This document shows, in pieces, positions 25,116 to 34,900 of a stretch of 50,881 nt of DNA. This stretch comes from a virus. The DNA is taken from positions 1 to 50,881 of the IMG/VR virus record IMGVR_UViG_3300046516_000490; one strand, given 5' to 3'. Each line of letters begins with the position of its first letter. Position 1 is the first letter of the stretch. A program made the translations under genes and the position numbers. The notes under the pieces were generated by a model. That model made no database searches. It was not told the origin of the DNA and saw nothing but the letters and a program-made list of their open reading frames with translations.

Positions 25116-27716
25116 ATGAACCGGGTCCAAACCCTACGCTCTTCGATCACCGGCTGGGCGCCTGTCGCGGGGACGCGCCAGCCCGGTGAGATTTATGTGA
25201 ACTGGGCCGATCAGGCCTTGGGGGTCATCGACGCCTCCAAGACTGCGATGGATCTGATCGCGGTGCGGTACTGGAGCATCCAAGCAAATTACGCTGCGGG
25301 CGCGCACGTCATTTACAGTGGGGCAATGTATAAGGCGCTCGTGCCGATAACGGCCGGGCCGTTCGACCCGACGCAATGGGGAAGCATCGTCGTTGGGGGC
25401 GTCGAGGAAGCGCCGCTGGACGGTCAGCAGTATGCCCGTCAGAGCGGGGACTGGTCAGTGGTGACCGGCCCCGGCGGCGCCTTCCTGCCCATCACGGGAG
25501 GCACGCTCACCGGGGATCTGGTCATTGCCGAGGCAACCGGCAACTCCTCGCTCATCATCAATAAGTTTGCCGCTGGTCATCTCGCCCAGCTCGAAGGTCG
25601 TACGAATACCGGGCTTCGCTGGGCCATCACGCTCGGCGATCAAACCCTTGAAACCGGGTCGAACGCCGGGTCGAATTTCAGCATCAACGCCTTCGCCGAC
25701 GGCCCTGCCGACATTACGGGCCAGACCCCGCTGATCCATACGCCGCTGTTCATTGATCGCGCGAGCGGGCTGATCAGGGTCACGAATGATCCGCAGGACA
25801 CGTACGGCGTCGCCACCAAGAACTACGTCGATCTGCACGCATGGCGCGAGGCGCCGACTGGCGGCGCGATCTATGGCCGCCAGAGCGCGTCGTGGGTGGT
25901 TATCCCGGGCAGCAGCATCTCCTATTTGCCGCTCGCGGGCGGCACCCTCACGGGCAACCTAGGTATCGCCCCGCCTGCGGGCAATCCCACTATTGCCCTA
26001 AGCAAGTATTCCGGCACTGCCGGTCTGGACAATGTGATTTACGGAGCGACAGCGGGCAGCGTCCGCTGGGTTATCGTTCCGGGTGATGACACCCCTGAAG
26101 GCCCCGGCAACGTCGGGTCGAATTTTGAAATTAATCCTGTCGCCAACGACGGCGTGACGGCTGGAGCCTCGGCGATCTCCATTGCGCGCTCCACCGGCCA
26201 AGTGTCAGTCGCGCACGATCCTCTCCCGGGCATACCGCTTGGCGTCGCCACCAAGCAATACGTCGATTCCACCGCCACGACCGTCGTCCGTGAGGCGCCG
26301 ACGGATGGCCAGATTTATGGCCGCAAGAGCGCGGGATGGGCGGTGGTCCCGACCGGCGGTGGCCCCAGCGGCTCCTACCTTCCTCTGACCGGCGGCACCC
26401 TCACGGGCGACCTGACGGTTGCGGAGGCGACGGGCAACTCCACGATCATCATCAGCAAAGTCGGTAGCACGCATCTCGCTCAGCTAGAGGGGCGGACTGG
26501 CTCCAATATTCGCTGGGACATGACGCTTGGCGATCAGACGCCTGAGGCTGGCGGCAATGCGGGATCGGACTTCAGCCTCAATGCCTTTGCTGACGGCGCG
26601 GTCGATGGCTCGGCGCCGCTCTCCACGCCGATCTTCATTAGTCGCTCGACTGGGTACGTACAGTTTCCGGTGGGCGACCCTGTTTCTCCAACCGGCGCCG
26701 CGACCAAGCACTATGTCGATCAGCAAGTGGCGACGGTGAGCAGCGGCGGCTTTAACAACAACCTCATCGACAATGGCGACATGTCGATCTCCCAGCGCGG
26801 CACTGGCACACTCGTGGTGACGAGCGGTCAACCCCGGTTTTGGGTTGATCGCTGGGCGGGCGTTGCGACCGCGACGCGGTTTACCATGGGGCAGAACTAT
26901 AACGGCCTCCCGCCTCCGACGGGGTTCGCAAATTTCCTTGGCGCGCGATGCACAACGAGTGGAACGCCCGGCTCAACCGACTATTTTGCCTTTCAGCACG
27001 GGTTTGAGGGGACGACCCTCAACGGGCTCAATTGGGGCACGGCATCGGCGCAGTCCCTGACCCTATCGTTCTGGGCGTGCTCGGATCGGACAGGCACGTT
27101 CTCAGGCGCAATCAACAATGCTGCGAGCACGAGGTCGTTCGTTTTCACGTTTGTGCTCTCCGTCGCCAATACGCCAGCCCGCTTTACCGTCACCATCCCC
27201 GGCGACACCACTGGGACATGGATCAACAGCGGCACCGGGCTTGCGATGTGGCTGTTTTTCAATCTTGGGTCGGGTACGAGCCTGTACACCGGCACGACCG
27301 GCTCATGGGTCGCGGGCAATTTTATCGGCGCGACCGGCTCGAACGGGATTATCGGGCATCTCAATTCGAACTTCTATGTGACCGGGGTCAAGCTGGAGCC
27401 GGGCAGCACCGCGACGGCGTTCGCGTATGATCCGCCAGCGGTCAGATTGCAGCGTTGCCAGAGGTACTACCAAGTTCTCGGACAGGTCATCTGCGACGGA
27501 TATGGCGGACAAGGATTTATGACCATGTCGCACACATTCGTCTGCCAAATGCGGGATATCCCGTCGGCGAATGTCGTCGGCAGCGTCACCTACAGCAACG
27601 CCAATTCGTTCCAGTTTTTTACGAGAACCACGAACACGGTGACGGTGGGAGCCGTCACGACCGGCACCGGGGAGTCGGGGGCGTCGGCGACGGTTGAGCT
27701 GACGGCGGAGATATAG
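25116..27716 (+). CDS. Large tail fibre / receptor-binding protein
   Basis: An 866-residue protein. Residues about 45-92 (YWSIQANYAAGAHVIYSGAMYKALV...DPTQW) look like a small carbohydrate-binding type 5/12 module. Three repeats of about 150 residues follow (from about 122, 268 and 419), each with PLTGGTLTGDL, a LGDQTxE/NAGSxFxxNAFAD core, and ATKxYVD. The next part opens NNLIDNGDMSISQRGTGT, and the last 90 residues (LQRCQRYYQVLG...) resemble receptor-binding tips of many phage fibres. YGRxSAxWxVV linkers are also shared with the fibre at 21536. GGAGG about 10 bases upstream supports the ATG. Confidence 0.85.
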   Translation: MNRVQTLRSSITGWAPVAGTRQPGEIYVNWADQALGVIDASKTAMDLIAVRYWSIQANYAAGAHVIYSGAMYKALVPITAGPFDPTQWGSIVVGGVEEAPLDGQQYARQSGDWSVVTGPGGAFLPITGGTLTGDLVIAEATGNSSLIINKFAAGHLAQLEGRTNTGLRWAITLGDQTLETGSNAGSNFSINAFADGPADITGQTPLIHTPLFIDRASGLIRVTNDPQDTYGVATKNYVDLHAWREAPTGGAIYGRQSASWVVIPGSSISYLPLAGGTLTGNLGIAPPAGNPTIALSKYSGTAGLDNVIYGATAGSVRWVIVPGDDTPEGPGNVGSNFEINPVANDGVTAGASAISIARSTGQVSVAHDPLPGIPLGVATKQYVDSTATTVVREAPTDGQIYGRKSAGWAVVPTGGGPSGSYLPLTGGTLTGDLTVAEATGNSTIIISKVGSTHLAQLEGRTGSNIRWDMTLGDQTPEAGGNAGSDFSLNAFADGAVDGSAPLSTPIFISRSTGYVQFPVGDPVSPTGAATKHYVDQQVATVSSGGFNNNLIDNGDMSISQRGTGTLVVTSGQPRFWVDRWAGVATATRFTMGQNYNGLPPPTGFANFLGARCTTSGTPGSTDYFAFQHGFEGTTLNGLNWGTASAQSLTLSFWACSDRTGTFSGAINNAASTRSFVFTFVLSVANTPARFTVTIPGDTTGTWINSGTGLAMWLFFNLGSGTSLYTGTTGSWVAGNFIGATGSNGIIGHLNSNFYVTGVKLEPGSTATAFAYDPPAVRLQRCQRYYQVLGQVICDGYGGQGFMTMSHTFVCQMRDIPSANVVGSVTYSNANSFQFFTRTTNTVTVGAVTTGTGESGASATVELTAEI
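25483..26730 (+). repeat. Three tandem fibre modules
   Basis: Three units of about 440-450 bases start near 25483, 25921 and 26374. Units one and three are closest (TVAEATGNSTIIISK, HLAQLEGRTGSN); unit two has diverged. Each ends in a G(V/A)ATKxYVD element, also present in the gene at 30036. Confidence 0.75.
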
Positions 27717-27719
27717 GCC

Positions 27720-28469
27720 ATGAGCTACACCTATGACACTTTCCAGACGGCGCTCGCCATCGAGATGGCGGTGCCCAACAACGACCCTACCGATCCGCAG
27801 TTCATCGCCATCCTGCCAACCCTGATCGATCAGGCCGAGCAGCGCTGCTACCGCGATCTCGACCTATTGTACCTCACAACCACGCACAACATCACGCTCG
27901 TCCCCAACACCAACAATGTCGATATCTCCCTGTACCAGCCGCAAGTGCTGATCCTTGAGGATGTCTGGGTCATTCTCCCGGCTGGCGTTACCAATCCAGA
28001 CCTCGCTGAAATCGTCCCGGTCTACCCGGCCAGCTTCGAATGGGTGCGGATGGTCTACGGAAACTCGGCGCAGAAGGGGCCGCCAAATTATTATTTTATG
28101 ATCTCTGACCACCTCGTTGGGTGGGGTCCGTTCCCTGACGCCGCGTACACGGTGATCATCAAGGGCAAATATCGCCCGGCGCCTCTCTATTCGGCCGCGC
28201 CAAATAATGGGACACAGAGCACCGTGCTGACAACGCTCGTGCCGGATCTCTTCCTTGCGGCCGCGATGTCGGCCGCCGCCGCCTATCAGCACAACTGGGG
28301 CGCGCAGAGCGACGACCCGCGCTCGGCGATGTCGTGGGAGACAAGCTACCAGACCCTGCTGGTGGGCGCGCAGATTGAGGAAATGAGGAAGAAGATGCAC
28401 GGCTGGATGCAGATGACCTCCGAGACGCCGCCGATGCCAATGCGGCCGGGAACGCCGGGACCAACCTGA
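27720..28469 (+). CDS. Head-tail adaptor-like protein (second of two)
   Basis: A 249-residue protein. TYDTFQTALAIEMAVPNNDP and FIAILPTLIDQAEQRCYRDLDLL, then EWVRMVYG...PNYYFMISDHLVGWGPFPD and YTVIIKGKYRPAPL, followed by a helix LVPDLFLAAAMSAAAAYQ. This is the layout of phage gp4-like / DUF6682-type adaptors. The C-terminal tail is Met/Pro-rich (TPPMPMRPGTPGPT). It is ATGA-like coupled to the next gene (TGATG). It probably forms part of the ring under the portal or joins the stabilisation protein. Confidence 0.7.
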   Translation: MSYTYDTFQTALAIEMAVPNNDPTDPQFIAILPTLIDQAEQRCYRDLDLLYLTTTHNITLVPNTNNVDISLYQPQVLILEDVWVILPAGVTNPDLAEIVPVYPASFEWVRMVYGNSAQKGPPNYYFMISDHLVGWGPFPDAAYTVIIKGKYRPAPLYSAAPNNGTQSTVLTTLVPDLFLAAAMSAAAAYQHNWGAQSDDPRSAMSWETSYQTLLVGAQIEEMRKKMHGWMQMTSETPPMPMRPGTPGPT

Positions 28470-30034
28470 TGCCTTTCCAGACCGTCAAGCTGATGCCCGG
28501 GGTGCGCGCTGAGCAAACGCCCCTCCTGTTGCAGGCGGGGGTTGTCCAGTCGAACCTCATTCGGTGGCGTGACGGCCTGCCGGAAAAGTATGGCGGCTGG
28601 AAGCGGTTCAATTACGTCAGCGCCGGGCCGCCGCCGATCAACATCGCGCCGCCGCCGCTGGCGGGACCGCTCCGCGAGATGTGGCCATGGTCTGATTTCG
28701 TCGGCAATCTGCGCCTCGCTTGCGGCGGCGATCAGGGGCTCTTTGTCGTTCAGACAGGCGCGGTCGCCAACATCACCCCGACCGGCGCCGAGACGAGCAC
28801 CGACTGGTGCTTGGTCAACTTCGGCGAAGACCTGATTGCCCAGCCGGAAGGCCAAGGCTTGTTCGTTTGGGTTGTGACGAACGGCGTCCCAGCCGGGCCA
28901 ATCGCCGTGCCGATTGCCGAGGCGCCGCAGATCGCCACCGGGTTCTTCCTCGCGATGCCGCAGCAGCAGCTCGTGGCCTATGGCGCCTCGACCGGCACCG
29001 GCAGCGTGCAAGACCCGATGCTGGTGCGCTGGTGCGACAATGCCGACTATCACGACTGGACGGCGGCGGTGAACAATCAGGCGGGCAGCTTCCGCCTCGC
29101 GCGCGGCTCGCGGATCGTCGGCGGCATGCAGACGCCAATGCAGGCGATGCTATGGACCGATATCGGCATGTGGCTAATGACCTATATCGGCTACCCCGAT
29201 GTCTGGGGTTTCAGCGAAATCGCGCAGGAGTGCGGCCTGATCGCCAAGAAGGCGGTCGCGGTGTGCGGCACGCAAGTGTTCTGGATGTCGCAGGACAGGT
29301 TCTGGACCTTCGTTGGCGGTCAAGCTGCGCCTCTTCCCTGCGAAGTTTACGACGCCGTCTTCCAGAACCTCAATCTCGCTCTTCTCCACAAGATCAGGTG
29401 CGGAACGAACGCTGGCTTCGACGAGATCACTTGGTTCTACCCATCGTTGGCGACCACGCGGGAGGGCGCGATCCAAGAGAACGATTCATACGTCAAATTT
29501 AACAGGGTGACGGGCGAGTGGGACTATGGAACGCCGATTGATGTCTTCGGCGGCGGCGCGAGCGGCGGCCTGATGGTTTCGGACTGGGTCGATTTCAATG
29601 TGTTCGGCCACCCGATCTCAGCAATGACGCTCTCGGACGGCATGACTTCGCAGATCATGTGGATGGAGATGGGCCGGGACGCCGATGTTGCGCCGATGAA
29701 CTGGTGGTTCAGGACCGGATTTTTTCTCCTCAACGACGGCGAGGACTTTTTGTTCATCGACCGCGTGCGGCCTGACTTTCGGTGGCGGAAGTTCGGCGAC
29801 GACCCGGTGAGAACCAGCGCGCAGATTCTGATCACGCTCTACACCCAGAGCGACCCGGCCAGCACCCGCCCCGCGACCTATGGGCCGTTCCTTGTGAATG
29901 CGCAGAAAGTGGAATTTGACCCGCGCTGCCGGGGGCGGTACTTCTCGCTCAAGGTAGAGGGTGACGATCTGGGATCTTTTGCCCGCTTAGGCGCGGTGAA
30001 GTTCCGTTTCGGCGTCGATGGGCGAGCGGGTTGA
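28469..30034 (+). CDS. P22 gp10-like packaged-DNA stabilisation / tail hub protein
   Basis: A 521-residue protein. LMPGVRAEQTPLLLQAGVVQ and RWRDGLPEKYGGWKRF at the start, blade-like repeats through the middle (QGLFVVQTGAVANITPTG, MLVRWCDNADYHDWTAAVNN, GFSEIAQECGLIAKKAVAVCGTQVFWMSQDRFWTF), and FGVDGRAG at the end match the beta-propeller stabilisation proteins of podoviruses (P22 gp10 type). Such proteins seal the portal after packaging and anchor fibres. The match is by recalled pattern. Its neighbours (adaptor upstream, C1q-like fibre downstream) support it. Confidence 0.75.
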   Translation: MPFQTVKLMPGVRAEQTPLLLQAGVVQSNLIRWRDGLPEKYGGWKRFNYVSAGPPPINIAPPPLAGPLREMWPWSDFVGNLRLACGGDQGLFVVQTGAVANITPTGAETSTDWCLVNFGEDLIAQPEGQGLFVWVVTNGVPAGPIAVPIAEAPQIATGFFLAMPQQQLVAYGASTGTGSVQDPMLVRWCDNADYHDWTAAVNNQAGSFRLARGSRIVGGMQTPMQAMLWTDIGMWLMTYIGYPDVWGFSEIAQECGLIAKKAVAVCGTQVFWMSQDRFWTFVGGQAAPLPCEVYDAVFQNLNLALLHKIRCGTNAGFDEITWFYPSLATTREGAIQENDSYVKFNRVTGEWDYGTPIDVFGGGASGGLMVSDWVDFNVFGHPISAMTLSDGMTSQIMWMEMGRDADVAPMNWWFRTGFFLLNDGEDFLFIDRVRPDFRWRKFGDDPVRTSAQILITLYTQSDPASTRPATYGPFLVNAQKVEFDPRCRGRYFSLKVEGDDLGSFARLGAVKFRFGVDGRAG

Positions 30035-30035
30035 T

Positions 30036-30680
30036 ATGGCTCCCTTTACCGCTGGCGTGCAGGGCGATCTTCAGCCCGTCATCGCCGCGCTTCAAGCGAT
30101 CACGGTCAAGCTGGGCGATCTCATCCGGCAACTGAACCTGTCGTTTCCGCCCGGAGGCAGCCCCTACGTCCTCAGTGCCGGGGGGACCATGACGGCAGAC
30201 CCTACCGTCCCGCTCGGAGTGGCCACTAAGAGCTACGTCGATCACTTGACTAGCGGCCATTACGTCAGGGTCCGCGCCGCAAACAACACGCTCAACGCTA
30301 CCGTCGCCAATGGCGCGGTCTTGCAGTTCGACACGGTCGATACCGACACCAATGGATACGCGCCGGGAACGACGCCGTTCAGTACGATCACGATCCCGGT
30401 GGGCTACGGCGGCGCCTACGTCATCAACGGATGGTCGAGCGGCACCGGCACTCAGGCGACGACGCTGGGCATGGGCATTATGATCAACGGCGGCGCCCTT
30501 TCCGGCACCAACCAGTCGATCACCGGACCCGCCAGCGTCACTTATGTCTTGGACAATGCGGCAGTCTCGGTCCTGCATCTGAGCGCGGGCGACACTGTCC
30601 AGTTGGTCAACAACAGCGTGAGCGCCGGGACGAACGCCTTCACCGCCGTCTTCCTGTCTCTGGCTTGGCTAGGAGGCTAA
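30036..30680 (+). CDS. C1q/TNF-like trimeric fibre protein
   Basis: A 214-residue protein from the ATG at 30036, two bases after the previous stop (a longer start at 30018 overlaps it). An N-terminal helix (LQPVIAALQAITVKLGDLIRQLN) is followed by PLGVATKSYVDHLTSGHYV, a fibre element shared with the gene at 25116. The C-terminal 135 residues form a jelly-roll-like C1q pattern: ANGAVLQFDTVDTDTNGY, ITIPVGYGGAYVINGW, ASVTYVLDNAAVSVLHLSAG and AFTAVFLSLAWLG. C1q-like domains trimerise and often form the tip of phage head or tail fibres. Receptor unknown. Confidence 0.75.
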   Translation: MAPFTAGVQGDLQPVIAALQAITVKLGDLIRQLNLSFPPGGSPYVLSAGGTMTADPTVPLGVATKSYVDHLTSGHYVRVRAANNTLNATVANGAVLQFDTVDTDTNGYAPGTTPFSTITIPVGYGGAYVINGWSSGTGTQATTLGMGIMINGGALSGTNQSITGPASVTYVLDNAAVSVLHLSAGDTVQLVNNSVSAGTNAFTAVFLSLAWLGG

Positions 30681-30681
30681 G

Positions 30682-31374
30682 GTGCCCGGTTTCAACCCTG
30701 TCCCCAGCTCGATCCAGATCTCACGCATGCTGCGCCGTCAACCGCCCATCGGCGGGATTGCGTTCAAATCTGGCGTGACGCAGCGTCCATTCCCGTTGAA
30801 GCGCGCGACTGGCGGTGGCATTCCCGAGGTCATTCCAGACGATCCGAGCACGCCGGTTATCGGGGGGATCAACACCGCTACCCCCGGCCGCGCCGATGCC
30901 CATCCGACGCACGTTCCGAAGGGCAGCTACGTCATGCCAGCCCACATTGTTTCGATGATGGGCGAGGGCAATACTGCGGCAGGGCTTGCGATGCTCACGA
31001 AGATGTTCCTGCCGCTGAAGGCGCAGGCGGGGCAGCAGATCACCATGATGGGGCAGCATGCTCCCTACGGGGCGACTGGCGCGCCCTATGGGGCGCAGAT
31101 GCCGGGGCTGCACATGGGTCCGGGCGTTGGCATCCCGTCCCCTCCCCGCGCGCCGGTTCAATACGCGGGCGGCGCCGTGCCGGGCCAGCCTGATGAGGCG
31201 CTGGGCACGCCGATCAACATCAGCGGCGGCGAGTTCGTCATTCCGCCGGATGAGGTGAAGCGCAGGGGGCAGGGCAACATCAATTTGGGCCACGAGGTTC
31301 TCGACCGCTGGGTCAACGATCTTCAGGCCCACCACATCAAAACGCTGAAGCGCTTACCCGGCCCGGCCAAATGA
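30682..31374 (+). CDS. Conserved virion-type protein with HVPKGSYVMPA motif
   Basis: A 230-residue protein with a GTG start one base after the previous stop. N-terminal IGGIAFKSG and LKRATGGGIPEVIP contain Gly-Gly units of the kind found in the giant proteins. HPTHVPKGSYVMPAHIVSMMGEGNT and GTPINISGGEFVIPPDEVKRRGQGN are two copies of a G-S/E-(Y/F)-V-(M/I)-P-x-(H/D)-x-V unit; I recall both in phage proteins of unknown function near ejection protein genes. The middle is Gly/Pro/Met-rich (APYGATGAPYGAQMPG). It is ATGA-coupled to the GNAT-like gene. Confidence 0.7.
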   Translation: MPGFNPVPSSIQISRMLRRQPPIGGIAFKSGVTQRPFPLKRATGGGIPEVIPDDPSTPVIGGINTATPGRADAHPTHVPKGSYVMPAHIVSMMGEGNTAAGLAMLTKMFLPLKAQAGQQITMMGQHAPYGATGAPYGAQMPGLHMGPGVGIPSPPRAPVQYAGGAVPGQPDEALGTPINISGGEFVIPPDEVKRRGQGNINLGHEVLDRWVNDLQAHHIKTLKRLPGPAK

Positions 31375-31928
31375 GCAAGACCTTCAGCCACAACGACCGG
31401 CCGCCCAAGTCGCCTACGGATCTCTCTCACATCCGCCTCGCGGGCGAGGCCGACGAGATGCAGATCTTCTCGCTGTTCAGCCTGATGCATGCGGAAGTTT
31501 CGCAGCACCGGCTTTCATGGCCAAAGGTCGCTGCAATGATCCGGCTTGCGACCCAGCGCACGAGAGGGATCATTGGCGTCATTGGCGAGACGCATGACAT
31601 CAAGGCGGCGCTGTTCGCGGTGATCGAGCCGGTCTGGTACTCGGACGAGTTCGTCCTCATCGAGTACTTCAACTACGTCAGGCCAGACGCGCGCCGCTCA
31701 ACCTATGCGACCGACCTCCTCGCCTATGGCAAGCGGTGCGCCGAGGATCTGGGGATCGATTTTGTTTGCGGCGTATATTCGACTGTTCGTACAGAAGCAA
31801 AGTGTAGGCTGTACCGCCGGGTGATGCCGAAGATGGGCGAGTTCTATCGCTATCGGCCGCAGGGCGAGGTGACGGCGCGGACGCCTCTATCGCGGGCGAC
31901 CCCCGCAAACCAAGTCGCGGCGGAGTAG
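31371..31928 (+). CDS. GNAT-family acetyltransferase-like protein
   Basis: A 185-residue protein. IRLAGEADEMQIFSLFSLM (about 21-40), GIIGVIGETHDIKAALFAVI, then WYSDEFVLIEYFNYVRPDARRSTYATDLLAYGKRCAEDLGI, with a final YRRVMPKMGEFYRY. The order of helix, two strands, V-x-P-x-x-R/K-x-S/G-x-x-A region and terminal strand matches GNAT acetyltransferases that I recall in phage tail regions. The V-R-P-D-A-R-R-S-T segment stands where acetyl-CoA binds. Target unknown; a host-modification or virion role is possible. Confidence 0.75.
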   Translation: MSKTFSHNDRPPKSPTDLSHIRLAGEADEMQIFSLFSLMHAEVSQHRLSWPKVAAMIRLATQRTRGIIGVIGETHDIKAALFAVIEPVWYSDEFVLIEYFNYVRPDARRSTYATDLLAYGKRCAEDLGIDFVCGVYSTVRTEAKCRLYRRVMPKMGEFYRYRPQGEVTARTPLSRATPANQVAAE

Positions 31929-31932
31929 AGCG

Positions 31933-34900
31933 ATGGGCAGCGTACTGGCTGGCGGCAGCAACACATCGACGACATCGAGTTCACCACCGCCACAGGTCTT
32001 GGCCAATTATCAAGGCTTGGTGAACCGCGCGACCGGCGTCGCGAACACGCCTTACACTCCCTACCCGGGCGAGATGGTCGCCGCGCTGAGCGATCAGACA
32101 TTGCAGGGCCTTGGCGGCGTCAACCAGTACGCGGGGGCCGCCCAGCCGTATCTTCAGCAAGCTGGCCAGATGGTGCAGCAGGGCAGTCAGAATCTTGGCC
32201 AAGCTGGCCAGATGACCCAGCAGGCGGCCAATAGCCCAGTGACGCCGCAGGCATTTTCTGGCAGCGAGATCGACAAGTACTCCAATCCGTTCACCAAGTC
32301 GGTGATCGATGCGACGCAGGCCGAGTTCAACAATCAGAACGCGCAGCAGGCGCAGTTCTTAAACTCGCAGAACATTGGAGCTGGAGCGTTCGGCGGCGAC
32401 CGGGCCGGGATCAGTCAAGACATCCTCGCCAATCAGCAGAACCTCGCCCAAGCCCCGGTGATCGCTGGCCTTAACCAGTCGAATTACAATCAGGCTCTGG
32501 CTGAGTTCAACAACCAGCAGCAAACTGGCCTTGGCGCGCAAGAGTACAACAACAGCATGCTTGGCCAGATGGCCAATCAGTACGGCAACATCGGCACGGC
32601 GTTAGGCACCCTCGGTGGGCAGTACGGCAATGTCGGCACGGGGATACAAAACGCCGGGATGCAGGGCTCGAACGCGCAAGTCCAATCCGGCATGATCCCG
32701 CAGGCGGAGCAGCAAGCAGTTGATACCTCTCTCCAGAATGTCTGGAATCAGGGGCAGGCCTATCCGTTCCAGACGACCGACTTCCTCGGCAACATCATCG
32801 AGGGCACCGGAACCAATAGCGGCGGGACATCGCAGTCAACGTCGCCGGGGCCTAGCGCGCTTGGGCAGACCATAGGCCTCGGGACAGCAGGCCTCGGCGC
32901 GCTTTCCAATCCGGCCGTCACCAGCGGCATTGGCGCCGCATTCGCGGCTCTGCCGTTCATGGCGCGAGGGGGAAGAACCCCGTCGGATCGTGAGAATGTG
33001 AGGACGGTAGGAAAGACGTTCGACGGTCAGGATATCCAGAGCTACAACTTCGCGGGCGATCCGCGCACCCATTACGATAGCGGCGGCAGCGTCTCGCCGG
33101 GCCAGATCTACAACCTCGGCGTTGGTAAGGCGGCATCCCCGGCGGGCGCGCTGGCGCTGTTGGCTCCCAGTTCTGGCGCGGAAGCCGGGACGGGAAAATT
33201 TGGCAAGGGCTCGCTGGCGCTGACGCCGGGCGGCACGATCATGCAGGCGACCCCCGCACCGTCTCAATGGGCGCCGGGGCCTCAGTCTGTTCAGCCGGAA
33301 TGGGGCGGCGGGGCAGCGTCACCCGCGAACCCCTTGCCAGCGGGTCCGATGCAGCAAGCTTCGGGGCCGAGGCCTCCGTTGCGGCCGGGGCCGATGGTGG
33401 ACCCGCGACAGGTGGCGGCGGCGGACGGCGGGCGGATTGGCCGCGCGACTGGCGGGACGGCAATCGGCGGCGGCGCTCCTCAGATGTCGAACTGGGCCGT
33501 CTATCCGTTTCTCGACACGGCAACGCCGGGGGCGATAGCGCAGGGCTACGGCGTGCCATCGCCGTTATCCGGCCTCGCCCAGATGGAATATTCCGCCCTT
33601 ACTGGCGGCGCGGCCCCCGGCTCCACTTTGCCAGCCAACGCCTTCACCCAGACTGGCAATGAATCGCTGTCGCCATCGCTGCCGAACACCTCGGGCGCCG
33701 CGCCCGGCACGGTGTTCAATCCAATCAATTACATGGACCCCACCCAGAATTTCCAGACGGCGGCGGCAGCGAATAGCGCCAACACGGCGAATGACATTGC
33801 CCTGCGAGGCATCGATCCCGCTTCCATGGGGCCGAACGCTTTTATCGGCTCGAACCCGCCGGGTGGGAGCCACCTTCCCCAGAACCCCGCAGCCGCTGCC
33901 GCTGGACCTCCGGTCAATCTGCTTGGCTCTGGTTCGGGTGGCGGGGGAGGCGGTGGGGGTGGGGGCGGAGGTGGCGGGGGTGGAGGCGGTTCAGGCTCTG
34001 GGGGCTCTGGCTCTCATAGCAGCACCTCGGGCTCGGGCTCCCAGAGCAACAGCAGTAGCGCTCCTAAATGGCTGGGCACTCCCATCAGCTCGATCCTCGA
34101 TTTGGAGGGCAAAAACTATGTTGGGCCGACGATATCGGGCGGTTGGGTTGGCACGCCTTATAACCAGCTTTCGCCCACGCAGCAGGCATGGGCGGATCAG
34201 CAGAGGAGTGTAACCAGCCAGATAAAGAACATGAGCCCCAGCGAAGTTCTGAGCAAACTCACCTTGATGCCTTCCAAGGCTTACGGCGGCAGGACCGGGC
34301 GGCAGGACGGCGGCGGGCTCGGCGACCTAAGCTATTACACGCCGACCACCGGCAACGCGCGCGGGGCGACCTACCATCCGCCGATTCCGCCCCTCGCGCC
34401 GCCGCCCACCCCGCAGCCGATATATACGCCGCAGCATCACGCGCCGCACCGCGCTCCCCCGAGAGCGCAAGTTCCCTTGCCTCCGCCCCGGCCCCTGACG
34501 CCGCCGTCGCCAATGACGCCGCAGCCCGTTGCGTCCGCGCCTGCGCCGATATCGTTGCCCATCCTCAATCCCGACGAGACGAAAGATCCGTTCATCCATT
34601 ATCCAGACGCCAGCTTCCCGCAGCCGTCATCGCGTCAGCCTGACGCCAATCCCGATGATGATCCAGCCGCACGTGAGCGCGGCCTCGACGCGCTCAAGGC
34701 TCTGCTGGGCGGCGGGCGACCCGGCTTCAACATGGGCGGCGCGAATGCGGGCATGCTGGGCCAAATGCCGCTCGCGGGCGCCACCGGCTACACGCCGCCG
34801 GGACAGGGCGTCACCGGCATGGATTCGCAGGGTTCGCCGATGGGCTCGGGCAGCGCCAAGGCCGCAGGCTTCGACGGTCTGTTCGGCTCTGGGTTCCAGA

